64,000 nt of DNA from Cryptomeria japonica (GCF_030272615.1 NC_081409.1:873386626-873450625); one strand, 5' to 3'. Shown: positions 47,203-59,977, numbered from the stretch's first letter. Numbers and translations: made by a program. Notes: generated by a model not told the origin, from the sequence alone.

Positions 47203-47470
47203 CCTTCTACACAAATCAATCATTATATTCCTTTGACCACTTCAATAACTAGCATTCCTAATTTCACTTCAAACATCATGGCTATGTAAACTCAAAATTT
47301 CATACTTACAACCATTAGCCATGGGGGTGTAAAGTGGAAAATTGAACCCTAGTGACTCCCCACCTAGGAGAGAGAAAGGAAGTCACTAGGATGATTTTCA
47401 CTTGAGAGAAAATTTACATTCAAAAGAGGAACTTGAATCCACTAGATCCAAATCCAAGGGGAACAAGGAT

Positions 47471-47970
47471 NNNNNNNNNNNNNNNNNNNNNNNNNNNNNN
47501 NNNNNNNNNNNNNNNNNNNNNNNNNNNNNNNNNNNNNNNNNNNNNNNNNNNNNNNNNNNNNNNNNNNNNNNNNNNNNNNNNNNNNNNNNNNNNNNNNNNN
47601 NNNNNNNNNNNNNNNNNNNNNNNNNNNNNNNNNNNNNNNNNNNNNNNNNNNNNNNNNNNNNNNNNNNNNNNNNNNNNNNNNNNNNNNNNNNNNNNNNNNN
47701 NNNNNNNNNNNNNNNNNNNNNNNNNNNNNNNNNNNNNNNNNNNNNNNNNNNNNNNNNNNNNNNNNNNNNNNNNNNNNNNNNNNNNNNNNNNNNNNNNNNN
47801 NNNNNNNNNNNNNNNNNNNNNNNNNNNNNNNNNNNNNNNNNNNNNNNNNNNNNNNNNNNNNNNNNNNNNNNNNNNNNNNNNNNNNNNNNNNNNNNNNNNN
47901 NNNNNNNNNNNNNNNNNNNNNNNNNNNNNNNNNNNNNNNNNNNNNNNNNNNNNNNNNNNNNNNNNNNNNN
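47471..47970. other. assembly gap, 500 N
   Basis: Exactly 500 N, the usual placeholder for a gap of unknown size. The three ORFs that appear to cross it have no meaning. At least the end of the gypsy-type element and the 3' end of element C must fall here or in missing sequence. Confidence 1.
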
Positions 47971-50900
47971 GGTTTAGCTATCATGTCCATGCACTCTTTC
48001 TTATGAATACCCAATGAATCTAGTCGAGGACTTACCAATCCTCTTAGATTTCTTTCTCTTCACATAATATTATCTCTCTCCTTCTCAAAAGAAAAAAATT
48101 GGTTCTCCAAGGACCAAATTTGTCCATCAATAGATGTGGTCAGTGTAATCAATCCATCAAAAGAATTAGCAATTTTAGCCATCTTATCATATAACTCCTT
48201 CGATCTGTTGTCTACATTAGCCGTAAGACTTTCTATGTTACAACATACTCTGTAGATATTTGTACATTGTTTTAAACAAACCTCAATAGGAATAAGTTTG
48301 TCCTCAATTTTCTTCTCTGTTTCTATAAGCTGATCAAAAGTTGATCTTTTTGCTGCTGTGAAATTATCCAAAGCCTATCGGTCTACAATTTGCCTCAAAG
48401 ATTGAAATTTGTTAGAGATATGCTCTGATAGATTCGTGAGCTTGCTGGAAGGGCTTGCTCCATCTTCAATCTGACAGTTGGGTAATAATCTATGCAACAC
48501 TGTGACCGATTGATCAATTATTCCTTTATCTATAGTAGCTTCCTTCAGTAATTTCTAAGTAGCCATCATCATTAATTCAGTTGGACTCAACTCCGAGACT
48601 GATTTCTTCTCAACCTGACAAGTGCCAATTGCCAAAACCTTTGTTGGAGAATTAGTTTTAGCTATTGGTATGGACTCAGTTGCTTTTACCTTATCCATCT
48701 CAACCTTTATTGCACTGGTGGCTTCGCCACTTGGTGTAGTGTCGGTTACTGTTGGTGGAGTATTATCCACAATATTTCTAGTGTCTTGTACATTGCTTTG
48801 CTAAAAAAATGGTCTATTCTAGTACAGAATGTACACTCTCCTTAGTTGTTGGTTGTGTTTAAGTATCTATATTTACTATTGGTTGTGTCAAAATTGGAGT
48901 TGAACTACCCAAAATACCTTTCCCTTTTGATTTGTCAGGAATGATGGAAGTTGTTGCCCTTGCAAATTCTTCTTAGGATATGAGAAAGTCTGGGTTTTTC
49001 TGAAAGAATTTGGTCCATCCCTTACTTGTCTCATTTATCACCTCATTTACTCTCCCCATCATAAGGCTTATCTATCAGGATTTACTACTGAAAACTACCC
49101 TATTTGCAGTGTCTATACATCTTTTCATTTCTTCATTATTTACAACACCACACAATTCAAAAAGTGCTACTTCCTTAATCTCCCTATCCCTTTGGACAGC
49201 TTCAAGTCTCCTAGCCTCAAGTTTATTATACAAGGATAAAGGTATCTCCTTCAAAATTTCAATTAAGGCTTTCTTATAAATGTCTATATACAACAAAATA
49301 GCCTCTTCTAATTTACTTTTCTCATTCTCTTCTAAATCTTCATAATACTTTGATATATTTTTCAATATTCCATCTTTTGTAATTTCATCAATAAGCTCAG
49401 CATAGATCTTTGTGGTCTTACCGGTTCTAGTATCATTACCCTTCTTCTTTTTGCTTATGGTTGTCAGTGTGACTAGTTTCCTTTTTGGCATAGGCTTCCT
49501 TGCCGGTGGTGGAGGTGCAGTAGGCTTAGTTGCCTTTCTAATGAGTCTCCTCCTAGGCTCTACCTTCTTCTCCTCTACTAGTGGTTTTACAAAATTCTTC
49601 CTTTGTACCCTTCTGAAAGCCAGAGGTTCATTATCCTCAAAATCAGAGCCTGAAGTGATAGGGGAAATGTGAACTTGTGGCTTCTGCACTTCTGTAGTAC
49701 CAACCTCTACAGGTTTAGTAGCCTATTTTAATTTGGAACCTAGTTGAGTGTTGATCTTATAAATCACATCTTGTACATATGCACACACCTTTTCTATTTT
49801 CTTCTCTCTTCTCTTCTTGTTAATACTGGTTTTCACTTCAAGAGCCTTCTCTCCTATTATACCAAAATGCTATATTTCATCATCTAATGAGGCATCTAAC
49901 AACATCTTTGCATAGAGTTCAAAAATGCTATCATCCACCTCATATCCAAGCTTAGTAATCCATATTTTCCTACGTTCATCTACTTCCAGAAGAGTTTCAT
50001 CAATTTTTACCATGAAACAGATATCAGTGGAATACTTATCCACAATGTTCTTTGAAATTCTCTCCCTTTGCCTCATGTTTTCTTGAAATGTCTTAAAATA
50101 CCCCCAAAGTTTCTCATCTTTGCCGATACCAAGACCGATGATTGCTTCCTTGATCTATATACCTACTAGTATATCATGAGCCCAATGCTTCTTTCCTAGT
50201 CTGGGTAGCTCATTCAGGAAGTAAAGCATTAAACAAACAATCAAGTTTCTATATCTAAAAGTGCCTTTCTTGATTCCTTTGATCTTACCAAGGTTTAACA
50301 TCAACTCACTCCTCATCCATTCACATAAATCATACTTCACATTATTCCTCAGCATTTGATATGCAACATGAATGCATGAACTAGCAAAAAAATTCAATCG
50401 GTTGGATTGAGTTACCTTGTAACCTATGATCATGCTTGCAAGCTTTATATCCATGTTAATGATTGTGCTTATCCTCATTGATCTGTTATCAGGTGTAGCA
50501 CTGGTGAGTTTCTCGACCTTTGTGTTGGAAATTTTCTTGCCAGGTTCTTGTCTGACCTTGGGTAAGCTGGTGACAGCTTGAATAGCCTCCTTCATGATCA
50601 TGTAAGGTCTGTCTATCCAAATAAATTTGTTGTGAACCCTGCTCAGAACATATCTAATAACCTCATCTTTGAATTCTGGTATGTATAGAATACCGGTTAA
50701 CCCTAGATCCTCAATTTCTTTGTATTCCGGTTTGATGGTTCCAGAGTCTCCCAGTATCATGGATTGATACATGATTTTGATGTCCTTTGTGCACAAATCA
50801 TCAAGGGTGTAGTGAATGTATGCCCTCACATATTTAACATACATTATGCCTTTAGGAACCCTAGAAAATGCTCCCGCAGAGTCTTCCTTTTTAGCAATTT

Positions 50901-50994
50901 TGGGAACCTCTTTAAATAATGGCCTTAACCTATCCTTGACTTCGACAATGGTGGGATTTGCAATAAAAGTAGAAGCTGAAGATTCATATGCCAT
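47971..50994 (-). pseudogene. element C ORF2, unknown function, C-terminus in the gap
   Basis: The ATG at 50994 starts MAYESSASTFIANPTIVEVK, and 279 codons are open to 50155, the best-preserved copy of this domain: AFSRVPKGIMYVKYVRAYIH, VLSRVHNKFIWIDRPYMIMK, EAIQAVTSLP, YDLCEWMRSELMLNLGKIKG, FRYRNLIVCLMLYFLNELPR. Further down come RISKNIVDKYSTDICFMVKI, a basic linker (KPTAPPPPARKPMPKRKLVT), a helical part (YEDLEENEKSKLEEAILLYI) and, after a frameshift between 49075 and 48770, a coiled-coil region (48371-48060). A 60-residue His/Cys motif or nuclease signature is not visible. The role remains unknown. Confidence 0.8.
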
Positions 50995-51356
50995 TTCAAA
51001 AAATACCTGAAGGTGAATGCCGGTAGAAGATTGAGTGCTTCAGATAACTTCTCGAAATCCTTTCACAATGCTTTTGTCTACTCTTAACTTGCCTTAACTT
51101 CACTCTGAATGCTTGAATACTCAGTGAGTGAAAATAAATTCACTTACCCTCTTTTATCAGCGAATAAAACCCTATTTTTTTTATAATAAATACTTTACCA
51201 ACAACCCTACAGATGTCGGTTTCACAGGCATGTGCTGGGTGAACCTTCATTGATGATGAACACAATTCTCTAGATCTCTTTTGGATCTCCTTAAGTCTCT
51301 TCTAGTATAATATGCAAAATTTAGAAATGACTTTGTCAACCCCTAAGGCTTATGCC

Positions 51357-52497
51357 TCAGTTACCGGTGGAATTTCCTGTCGGTGGAGGAATACCCTGTT
51401 CTATTGGTGGAGTTACCGGTGTAGATCCATCTCCACTTGGTTCTTCAGATTTTCTAACCCATCTCTTGGTGTGATCTTGTAGTATTTCATCTACCTTCTT
51501 CTTTCCTTTCTCATTATCTTTATCATTATTAACCGGTTGAGTCTTGCTTCTATAATACGTAGCAATATGACCTATTTTGTTGCATGCATAACATGTAAAA
51601 TTGTTCTTCTAAATTGCTTTGACATATCCGGTATCATTTCTTGACCTACAATGATTAGAAAAATGTCCAAACTTTCCACATGCATGAAATTTAACATTCA
51701 TTCTGCAATCTTCTGATCTATGGTCATATTTCTTGCAGTTTGTGCATTGACCGAGAACAAAATTGTAGTTTTGATTTGCCTTATTTCTACATTTTTTATC
51801 CATATGCCCAAATTTATTACAAACAAAACATCTACCATTGAATTTATAAGCATTAGATTGCCTTATTAGTTTCCTCTGATATGATGAATTTTGCATACCG
51901 GTTGTCTAATATTCATTTCCAGTACCAAAGCTTTCACCTTGTATGAATCCAAGTCCTCTTAAATAATCAATCTGTCTTTGTCTTTTCAATAAGTCATCCA
52001 ACTATGCAGCACTGATCCTAAACTTTTCTTCATACTCACTTGCAGTAGTTAGATCATCTCTTAGAGTAGTTATTTGTCTTTCAAGTTCTTATTCATTGTT
52101 CCAGGAGTGTGCCAAATCAGTTCTCAACAAATTATTCTCATGAGTCAATCTGCCACATTCATCAAATTTGTTCTTTAGAGATATAACAAAATTATCTTCC
52201 TTCTTCTTTCTATCCTCAATATCTTTTGATAACTTCATAGTCAGATCTTGCATTTCATTCTTCATGAGCATGTTTGCTTGATTTAGTTTCTGACACTGTT
52301 CCTTAAGAGCATTCTTCTTCTCATCATCCAGTTTCTGAAAAAGTTCTTTTCTCTTGTCTTGAGCAGATGATAACCTTTTGTTGCAGGATAAGAATGAATT
52401 CATTTGCAAAATTCAATTCTTCTTGCATTTTCAAGTTCTTCATCCTTTCAGCATCATAATCCTCAATAGCCATCTCAACTCGCTTCTCCATAGCCAT
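51357..52497 (-). pseudogene. element C ORF1: coiled coil plus CCHC knuckles
   Basis: Starts MAMEKRVEMAIEDYDAERMK at 52497 and ends at a TGA (51357-51359). Coiled coil (LTMKLSKDIEDRKKKEDNFV) and then knuckles CFVCNKFGHMDKKC, CTNCKKYDHRSEDC and FHACGKFGHFSNHC (first Cys lost). A fourth, CYACNKIGHIATYY, lies past a stop at about 51608. The tail is Pro/Thr-rich, as in A. A frameshift falls near 52400. Confidence 0.82.
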
Positions 52498-52557
52498 GTT
52501 CAAATATTCTAGTTTCAGGATCTTCCTCAAGTTGTTAAACTTCTTCCAATGAACTAG

Positions 52558-52569
52558 GCTTTGATACCA
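52558..52569 (-). promoter_or_regulatory. primer binding site of element C (one change)
   Basis: Minus strand TGGTATCAAAGC, 2 nt after the LTR edge at 52572. Confidence 0.85.
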
Positions 52570-52571
52570 AT

Positions 52572-53271
52572 TGTTGGGATCCAAGAAAACTGAGACGAGG
52601 GGGGGGGGGGGGTGAATTAGTGTTCTGCCGATATGAATAGTTTTTATCCTTTTATACCATGCATTTATAAACCAGTAAACAAATAAACATATAACAAGAA
52701 GCAAATAAACCATCCACATAAATAAACACCATAACACATAGAATTTATATGTTGAAAACCTCAATGAGGAAAAACCACAATGGGATTTGTGACCCACAAT
52801 ATCAGTTCACTGGCCATATGAAAAGATATTACATATAATAGGGGACTGCACTTTCAAGAAGGCACACTACCGAGAGCATACTCCTCATCACTAAAGAGCC
52901 TCACTGACTACAAGATTTCTGCTAAAGTAAGTTACTGAAAATGAACTCAAGAATGCATCTGCTATGCCAAATAGAGTTCCAATTCTGCTTCTGCTCTATA
53001 CCGGTTCATAAACTCTGAACTACTACCGGTATCACTTCTCCTCTAACAATGCTTTCCAAGCTATCTACAGATCATTGCATGATATAAAATTTGCATACAA
53101 AATGATCTTCATACATATATTTCTCATTATACAGTTCTTATTTATTCTCCTATATCCACACATCTCATATGTCTCATCATTTCGAAAATAACCTAGCAGA
53201 CTGACCTATATACCTATTACAAATGATATGCCTTATGTCGGCTTACAATACAATTTCTGAAAAAAAAAATT
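52572..53271 (-). repeat. 5' LTR of element C, cut at its right end
   Basis: TGTTGGGATCCAAG, then a run of about 15 G (52600-52612), then GTGAATTAGTG. Landmark GAGGAAAAACCACAATGGG near 52765. At 53271 it stops at the TGGGAC start of the Ogre-like LTR, after a run of 10 A. Confidence 0.8.
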
Positions 53272-56200
53272 TGGGACACATAAAATTTGAGTCAAGTTTT
53301 GAGGCTCATTTCAAAATTTTGCATTTGCATTTGCAGGAAGGCACCTAATCTCATTTAGATGGCCTAGTTTGAAGAAGGGTAAAATAGGGCCAGTTAATTA
53401 TCAAAGGGTAAGGCTTGGGGATTGTGTCCTATACCTTCATTTGGCCTATGAAGTGTTTTGCAGCTTTCAAAATTTAGTTTGGATCAATTTATCAAGTAAC
53501 CATTTCAAGGGGTAAGCTGAAAGTCCATCATAGGTGCAAATGCAGATTTTATTAAGTGGCCTACTTTGAGCACCTATAACTTTTGCCCAATAGATCGTCA
53601 TGTTGAAATTAAAAATGAATTGATTTCTATGCATATAGATAAGTCAACATGCCAAGTTTCAGGTCCTTGTGAATCTATTTGCTCAGTTTGGTAAGCTCAA
53701 TTCGTTTGCAGTTTGTATTGTTTCCACAAGTCCCTATTTCGATAGCTAGTCAGAGTCCCCCTTTGCACATGCGTAAAAGATGCCCAGGTGAATGTCATGT
53801 CAGAATATTTCTCCCAGGCTATTGCTAGTGTGAAGGACAAGCTATGTTTCTAGTTTGAAGCCCCTGTCAATCCATTTGATCAGTTTTCCAAGATGATTTC
53901 TTGAGCCACTTTATTCAGTTTTCTGCACTTTCATTGCTACATCCTTTTAAGTGGCTATTTTCATGAGTGCACTATTTGCACACTATTGGCTTCCCAGTCA
54001 AAATTAACATTCCACAGTCTTGTATTTCAAAGTATCTATGCCCCAGATTTTGGGGTCTACGAAGATCCTTTGATATTTTTAAGAAAGGCATTTTGAGGTC
54101 CATGCGCATTGATTTTATCATGTTCATAGTGCTGACAGAGCCATTTGGTCATCTTCAACCGTTAATATTTCTTCACCGGGGATTTTTCTTGAGAAACGGT
54201 TTGGTAGAATGAATGCTTATATATCAGACAATACACCTATTAGTTTGTGAAATCCAAAAAGGTGTTTTGACTAGTTTGAAAATTGCACCTTTGGGTTTAA
54301 ATGCGAAAATGTGTCGCAAGTGCCTGAAAGTTGCAAAACTCAGTTCAATGATCAGAAAATTGTGTCGATCAACTCTAGAGGTATGTTCAAGGTTTGTGAG
54401 GCATTTAAAAGGTCATTTGCATGAAAACAAATTTTTTTTTCAGCCAAACCCACTTTGGGGCCAGACCTGCTCGTGCCCATGCATTAAGTTTATGGTAAAA
54501 TGTTCTTCATGCATGCTAATTAATATCACCATCAGCTCAGTGCTCATTATGATCCTTTATGTCTAGTAAAAATGGTGAAGGAAGCAAGGTACTATGATAT
54601 TCTAGGAGTGGAAACCTTCAGGCTTAATAAACTCCAGGCAAATGCTACTAGCAGGCATAGTGCTCAATCCTCCTAGCAGATGGCATGGATGGATAAGAGT
54701 TTAGAAGTTCCAGCAAATGTAAATGGCAGGTGTATTGCTAGCCATCTCCCCTCCCATGTGTATGCAGACATTTGAAACTCCAACCAAATGCATTGCCAAT
54801 GGAAAATGAAAAAGACATCATAAACTATCAGGCAAATGCTATTGGTAGTTGTTTGACAAAACTGTTATTCTCTGCGTGGTAAATGGCATTGAGAAAGCAT
54901 TAAAAGCTTGAAAGCAAATGTAAGTGGCATGATAAAATGCCCAAATCTTTTTCCCTTACATGGCAGACAAACTGAAAGGTGGTTGAATGGCGTGAAAAGG
55001 GGCTGAAGAAATATTCAAAATAAAAATGAATGAAATTGGCCTGTGCAACCAAAGTCCTCCTGCGTTATGTGTAGAGGCATTAACACTTCAACCAAATGCA
55101 ATGGCAGGTGTATTGCCAAATCCATGACCCTTGCTAGCTCCCCCTGCGTGATGGCTAAGTGAGGCTTAGAAACCCTCCAACCACTGCAATTGGTAGGCGT
55201 AAAGCCCAAATTACACAATCTTTACTAGTCCTCCCTCTGTCGTGGCTGGTGAAAAGGCTGCAGAAACTCCCAAACTCCATCGATTGGTGTTTTCCCTTGC
55301 TATGTGGTATAAAAGAAAAATTCATATGGTAGGTGTTTTGTCAAACTCCATGACCTCTGGCAACATCCTTCCCCTACCTTGCAAGGTATAATCGATGGAA
55401 GGCAATTTAAAAATTTTTCAACCAAATGCATTGGCTGGTATAAACCAATATTCCTCCTTGCCTGGTTGTTGGTTAAGGCATTAGAAAACACAAGCAAAAT
55501 GTAGTTAACAGGTGTAAACCAGTATTCCTCCCTGCGTGGAAGAGGAAAAGGCATGAAATTTTCAAGCAAACTACAATTGGTAGGTGTAAACGCAATTCCA
55601 TAACCTTTGCCCAATTCTCCCTACATGGTGTTAAAAGGGGAAGGTTAAACCAAAAACATTTAATGGAAATGCATTTTGGCAGGTGTAAAGTTTTCCAAAC
55701 TCCCTCCTGTGGCATGCCATGGAACAGAAAGGCAAATAACCTTCAACAAAATACCATTGGTTGGTGCAAACCAATATTCTTCCTTGCATGGTTGTTGGTT
55801 AAGGCATTAGAAACCACAAGCAAAATGCAGTTCCAAGCAAAAGACCATTATCCCACATTGGCTGGGTGTAGCGATATTTCAGTATTTAAATATCTATAAT
55901 GTCAAATCCTTGAGGCTATGGATGCAAGGTGCTAGCTCGATGCCCAGTAGACCCCACACATGCATGCATGAATCCCAAGGTGGCATTGAGTTAGTTGGCG
56001 ACTAGGTGGACCCCATGTGTATACGATTATCGAGGTGAGTGAGTTTTGCAGTAAGAGGATGAGTTAACAAGTGATAAAGTTCATCACAGATGAATGATGG
56101 TCACTGATTCACAAAGAAAATTTGCATGCCAGTTACCCATCGTGAACCAGTGACAAAGCACGTGCAGAAAAGGCAGAATTAACAAGCTTGGAAGTTGAGG

Positions 56201-57648
56201 AAAATCTGACGGCTATCACTGATTCACAATGCCAAGGTGCATGAAAGATACCCTTCACGAACCAACAACTGATGAGCTAGCAGGTCTGGGTGGTAGGTGA
56301 GCTGGTGAGTCTTGATGAGGTGGCAATCCAGTGGCGTATAGGTGGCGGTCTATAAGGCAGGTGAAGTGGCAGATAGGTGAGGTGTTGTCCTAGGTGGTGC
56401 CACGAATGAATCACAGGCTTCCACATGCCAGGGCGCAGGTCAAGAATCAGGCAAAAAATCAAAGTTAATAATAAAGTCCTGACTATAGTTCAAAATCCAA
56501 AAATTTAAATGATGGGTCCACATTGAGAGATTAATTCTCCTGAGGGGTATTTGTTTCCCAAACATAGACATATTATATACCATTGGAAAGCTCTCAAAAT
56601 GATCAGAATAAGGAATTTAGTTATAAAATTAATGTCAACAGATCTCAGATATTTTGAGAGTAGTTTCCATGGGAAGGATGAAGGAAATATTTTTCAGTTG
56701 GGGAAAGAGGACACATGGAAATTTTTGATGCAATCTGGTATTTTCCCCCTCCTTCATATTCTCATTTCTTCTCGATTGTAAGGATTCCAGTTTTTTGTAG
56801 ATTTTTTCCAAGGGAGAAATCTGAAATTGTAGGTTCCAGTCTTATGCATGTAATTTTCTTAGCTATAATTGTTAATGTTCCTATTCTCATGTCATTGAAT
56901 AGATGCAATTAGCTGTAAATTTTTAGTTGCAGGTCATATATATGTAAGGCATATATATTTTTCCATTGGATTGTCTTTAGGAATTTTTCAATTTCAATAG
57001 ATCCAGTCTTCTGGGGAGTTTGGGTTTATCCTCCTAAGTGAGAGTGTAATTCTTGTTCTTAGGCATCCTTTACAGAAAGGATTTAAATTCTATGAGAAAA
57101 AATTGTGAATCTTAATTACTGTTTGGATATGTATGATCCTTTGATTGAGTTTACAATGTATTAATGTTAGGCATTAATACAGGGACATGTTTTCAATGAG
57201 TTTGATGTGGAGCTTGGTTTTCATTTATGGTTATTTGTATTGACGCTATGCCTGAATTGAGGCACTGATCCGTTACAGCCAGAGGTTATTTGCAGCAATT
57301 AAAAATCAAATCAGAATATCTTTTTTTTTTCATTCTGTTGTAGTGTTCCATCCATCTCATGATTCAAAAATTGATGAGTTGTCAATGTAGATTTAGCCTA
57401 TCTACAGTACCCTCCTTGTTTTTGAACCTTTTGAGATTCATCTGCTTTTGTTGATGTTGTCTTGTGTGTAATGGGTCTGATTCAATGCATCAAAGGTACA
57501 CCCACCTAGGTTTTGCATAGCCTGAAGAGTAGAAGGATTTAGATCCTTGTTATGTTGTCCAAGCCCTGAAATGTTTCATAGATTGAAATGGGCTATTTCA
57601 TAGATCAATTGCAGGTGAACTTGGGTTAACTAGTTTTGGTGAAGAACA
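53272..57648 (+). repeat. 5' LTR of the Ogre-like element (4.38 kb)
   Basis: Begins TGGGACACATAAAATTTGAG and ends GGTGAAGAACA, 4 nt before the PBS. It contains the degenerate subrepeat array at about 54600-55860. Small ORFs (53967-54566, 55015-55899) are unlike any family and are broken or shifted in the other LTR. Confidence 0.85.
54600..55860 (+). repeat. degenerate 65-95 bp subrepeats in the LTR
   Basis: A dozen or so units share a core like CCAAATGCAATTGGCAGGTGTAAA followed, 20-30 bp later, by CCTCCCTGCGTGG. Clear cores lie near 54730, 54830, 55090, 55185, 55325, 55425, 55500, 55575, 55680 and 55750. The array is kept in the right LTR at about 61330-62540. Confidence 0.75.
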
Positions 57649-57652
57649 AAAA

Positions 57653-57670
57653 TGGCGACTCTGCTGGGGA
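57653..57670 (+). promoter_or_regulatory. primer binding site of the Ogre-like element
   Basis: TGGCGACTCTGCTGGGGA, intact in form. Recalled as the Arg-tRNA type of Ogre elements. Confidence 0.8.
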
Positions 57671-57815
57671 GTCCATGAGTCCGGCCAAGGTCATTTGGGG
57701 AAGAGTCTTAGAAGTTTACAAATCTGAAAGTCATTTTCAGATTTGAAAGTGTGTATCCTGGAATTTGTTGTTGCTATAAAATTTGAAAATATTATGTGAC
57801 TTTGTTGTGTTTGGT

Positions 57816-58033
57816 ATGACCCAGAAATCCAAGAGTGTTCAGAGTGAAGATGAGTAGTTCAATTTTATTCCTCTTCAGGGAGGTGGTGACTCTGTAAGAA
57901 TGAACCTAAGATTTGGAGTTCTTCAAATTTTCAGTCAGAGGCGAAGTGAACAACAACAACAAATTTTACCAGGTATTCCTCAAAGTATTTATGAGATAAT
58001 TCATGTTCCTTATAAGGTGAAAAATTCACCATA
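57816..58033 (+). pseudogene. short leader ORF, 72 codons with one stop
   Basis: The ATG at 57816 reads MTQKSKSVQSEDE, a stop, then FNFIPLQGGGDSVRMNLRFG and QQQQILPGIPQSIYEIIHVP. It could be the true N-terminus of the following ORF or an unrelated upstream ORF. I do not recognise it. Confidence 0.35.
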
Positions 58034-58207
58034 GAAAGGAAAAGAAATTTGCAGTTTACATACTTCATGTTTTGACATAAATTTTAGTTAAGTGATGGGA
58101 GAAGTATGTGGTTGTGAAAATTATGACTGCATATGTTTTGGAAAGATGTTTGTAAAGTAGTAAAGATGTAACAAAATAGTAATGGTTCAGTAGATGTTAT
58201 AAACTTG

Positions 58208-59778
58208 ATGGATCTAGATATAGTTCCTGGATCTAAAGATCCTTTATCAAATCTGAAAGAAATTGATAGAGAGATTTAAATATGTCTTCAAAAGATCCAA
58301 GAGAAGTTTATCTTGTTTTTAAGAAAGAAAGTAGGGAAAAGAGAGGAAGAGTCATCATATGTTTTCTATGAAAGATTTATAGCTGCATTAAATGAGCTTT
58401 CAGCTAATGCTAGACCCCCTGAGTCTATTTGGATTGAGTTATTCTTAGAGCTTGATGAGCTTGACTCACTTAATTGGTCTACAAACTTGAGAGAAGAAAA
58501 TGTTGCATGTATTAAAGAATGGATAGATGAGATTGAAAGGAATAAGTCTAAAAATGTACACAGAATTGAGTATAGTGATGGAGATGAATGTGTGAGTGGA
58601 TATACCTCTTATGATACTGAAGGTGACTCTTATTCTCAGGATGACAGTGTGGATGTGTATTCAGAGCAAGGAGAAAATTGTGAAAGCATAAGTATTTGTT
58701 CAAATAATCATGAGCCCGTTGAGGTTTCAGATCTTAATGATATAGATCACCTTGTTGTTAAGTTCAATCCACAAAATGTTTGCAACCAAGGTTATGAAAC
58801 CATGTTGCAACATATAGAAACACTTTATGAGCAACATGAAAAAGGTTATGATGCAGATGCAAGTTGTTACAATGATGAAATAAATATGCATAAAGACATG
58901 AGCACAACAGATTTAATACCTTTATCAGATTGGGACAATGTTTGCAGCATAGAAGATGAAGCCAAGGAAAATGAAAATAAAGGAGAAGGTTCATTAAGTA
59001 GTGAACAAATCTCAGAACTCGTAGCTATAGATCTTCAAAGGTATGCATCCAAAAATGTGCCCAGTCTCTCATACCCAACCAGTACATGTTTTGATACTGA
59101 TGGTTTTTTTGAGGGTGTGAAGTATGATACATATGTTGTTGATTCTTTCCCTATATTTGATTTGAGTGATGGACAAGATGAAAATGCATATACGGTTGAT
59201 AGGCACGTGAAGATGTAGATTCATATGTTGATATGAATTCAGATTTTGGTATGCATTGTGTGGATCTTGCCTTCAAAAAGAATGACAGAACTGAAGTAAT
59301 TTTCCCAGATTTGCAAGTGGTGAATGAACCATTGACAAGTGATGATCATGTGTTTTTACTTGTGCAAAGTGCTCATAGAAATTGTGATCAGCAAGATGAA
59401 GTGCAGTCATTCTATTTGAAAATGTTTCTTTCTAGTTTGCAAGCCAAGGTTGTGGATGAATGTTTTCTTCTTGTGCAAACTAGTGATCAAGATGTGCCTA
59501 ATGTTCCTAGCTTTCAGAGTGAGTTGGGTTATTTTTATTTTCAGCTGGGAAGTAATGGTAAAGAGTATGGCACTCTTATGTCACATAGTGACCAGCACTT
59601 TCAACATATGTTTGGTTTTCAAAGTTTGAATGATTATGAACATGATGATGATTATGTTTTATGTGATCGGCTGATTAGAAGTGGAAGCGTGATTGATCAA
59701 GCGGATAACAATGAAACTTCCAGCTTACCTCCAGTTTATGGAAAGGAAAATCATGTGTTTGACAGAGGTAAGAATTGA
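58208..59778 (+). pseudogene. acidic ORF of the Ogre-like element, about 523 codons
   Basis: The ATG at 58208 reads MDLDIVPGSKDPLSNLKEID, with a TAA at 58277, then an open frame to 59218 (KVGKREEESSYVFYERFIAA; PPESIWIELFLELDELDSLN). A single-base shift near 59195 moves reading to the frame of 59233-59778 (MNSDFGMHCVDLAFKKNDRT). The protein is rich in Asp, Glu and Ser (DTEGDSYSQDDSVDVYSEQG) with no visible zinc or catalytic motif. Ogre elements carry an ORF1 before gag, and this occupies that place; homology to known ORF1 proteins cannot be judged here. Only two lesions make it the least decayed large ORF in the window. Confidence 0.6.
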
Positions 59779-59977
59779 TTTCAGTTTTGATGGCCTAAGG
59801 CCATTTATAACATGTATATTTTGTACATTTGCTTTGCTTCAGTTGTGTGGTTTTCAATAAGGAGCCCTTATTTTTTAGAAGAAGAGAAGTTTTCCATTTT
59901 TGGGTGGTCTGCTCTACCATAGATTCTGAATTCTTGTGTTGATCTTGCAATCAACCATCCCTAGTCAGAGCCACTAT
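59779..59977 (+). other. short 3' untranslated part of the Ogre-like element
   Basis: No coding signal. No clean polypurine tract precedes the LTR; the bases before it read GTCAGAGCCACTAT, so the plus-strand priming site is unclear. Confidence 0.5.

Larger units (their letters stand above)
44396..47470 (+). mobile_element. gypsy-type element, 5' part, cut by the assembly gap
   Basis: LTR 44396-45629, then a long A/T-rich leader, then a gag-like ORF at 46771. The 3' side is lost in the N run. No RT or integrase is in view, so the superfamily is inferred from leader and ORF layout only. Confidence 0.55.
47971..53271 (-). mobile_element. element C: relative of A, both ends cut
   Basis: Minus strand: LTR (53271-52572, cut by the Ogre-like element), PBS, ORF1 (52497-51357), ORF2 (50994 into the gap at 47970). 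Colinear with A. The ORF1 lengths agree (about 380 and 378 codons). Confidence 0.85.

Noticed and set aside
47402-48038. ORFs spanning the N run
   Set aside because: They consist almost entirely of undetermined residues; the gap length is a placeholder.
40271-53271. B and C as two halves of one element
   Set aside because: Each has its own PBS, ORF1 and ORF2 start, so they are separate insertions.
53967-54566. Plus-strand ORFs of 81 and 117 codons in the Ogre-like LTR
   Set aside because: The first is not kept in the right LTR; the second recurs only as a homologous LTR segment (60978-61277) with no domain or start context.
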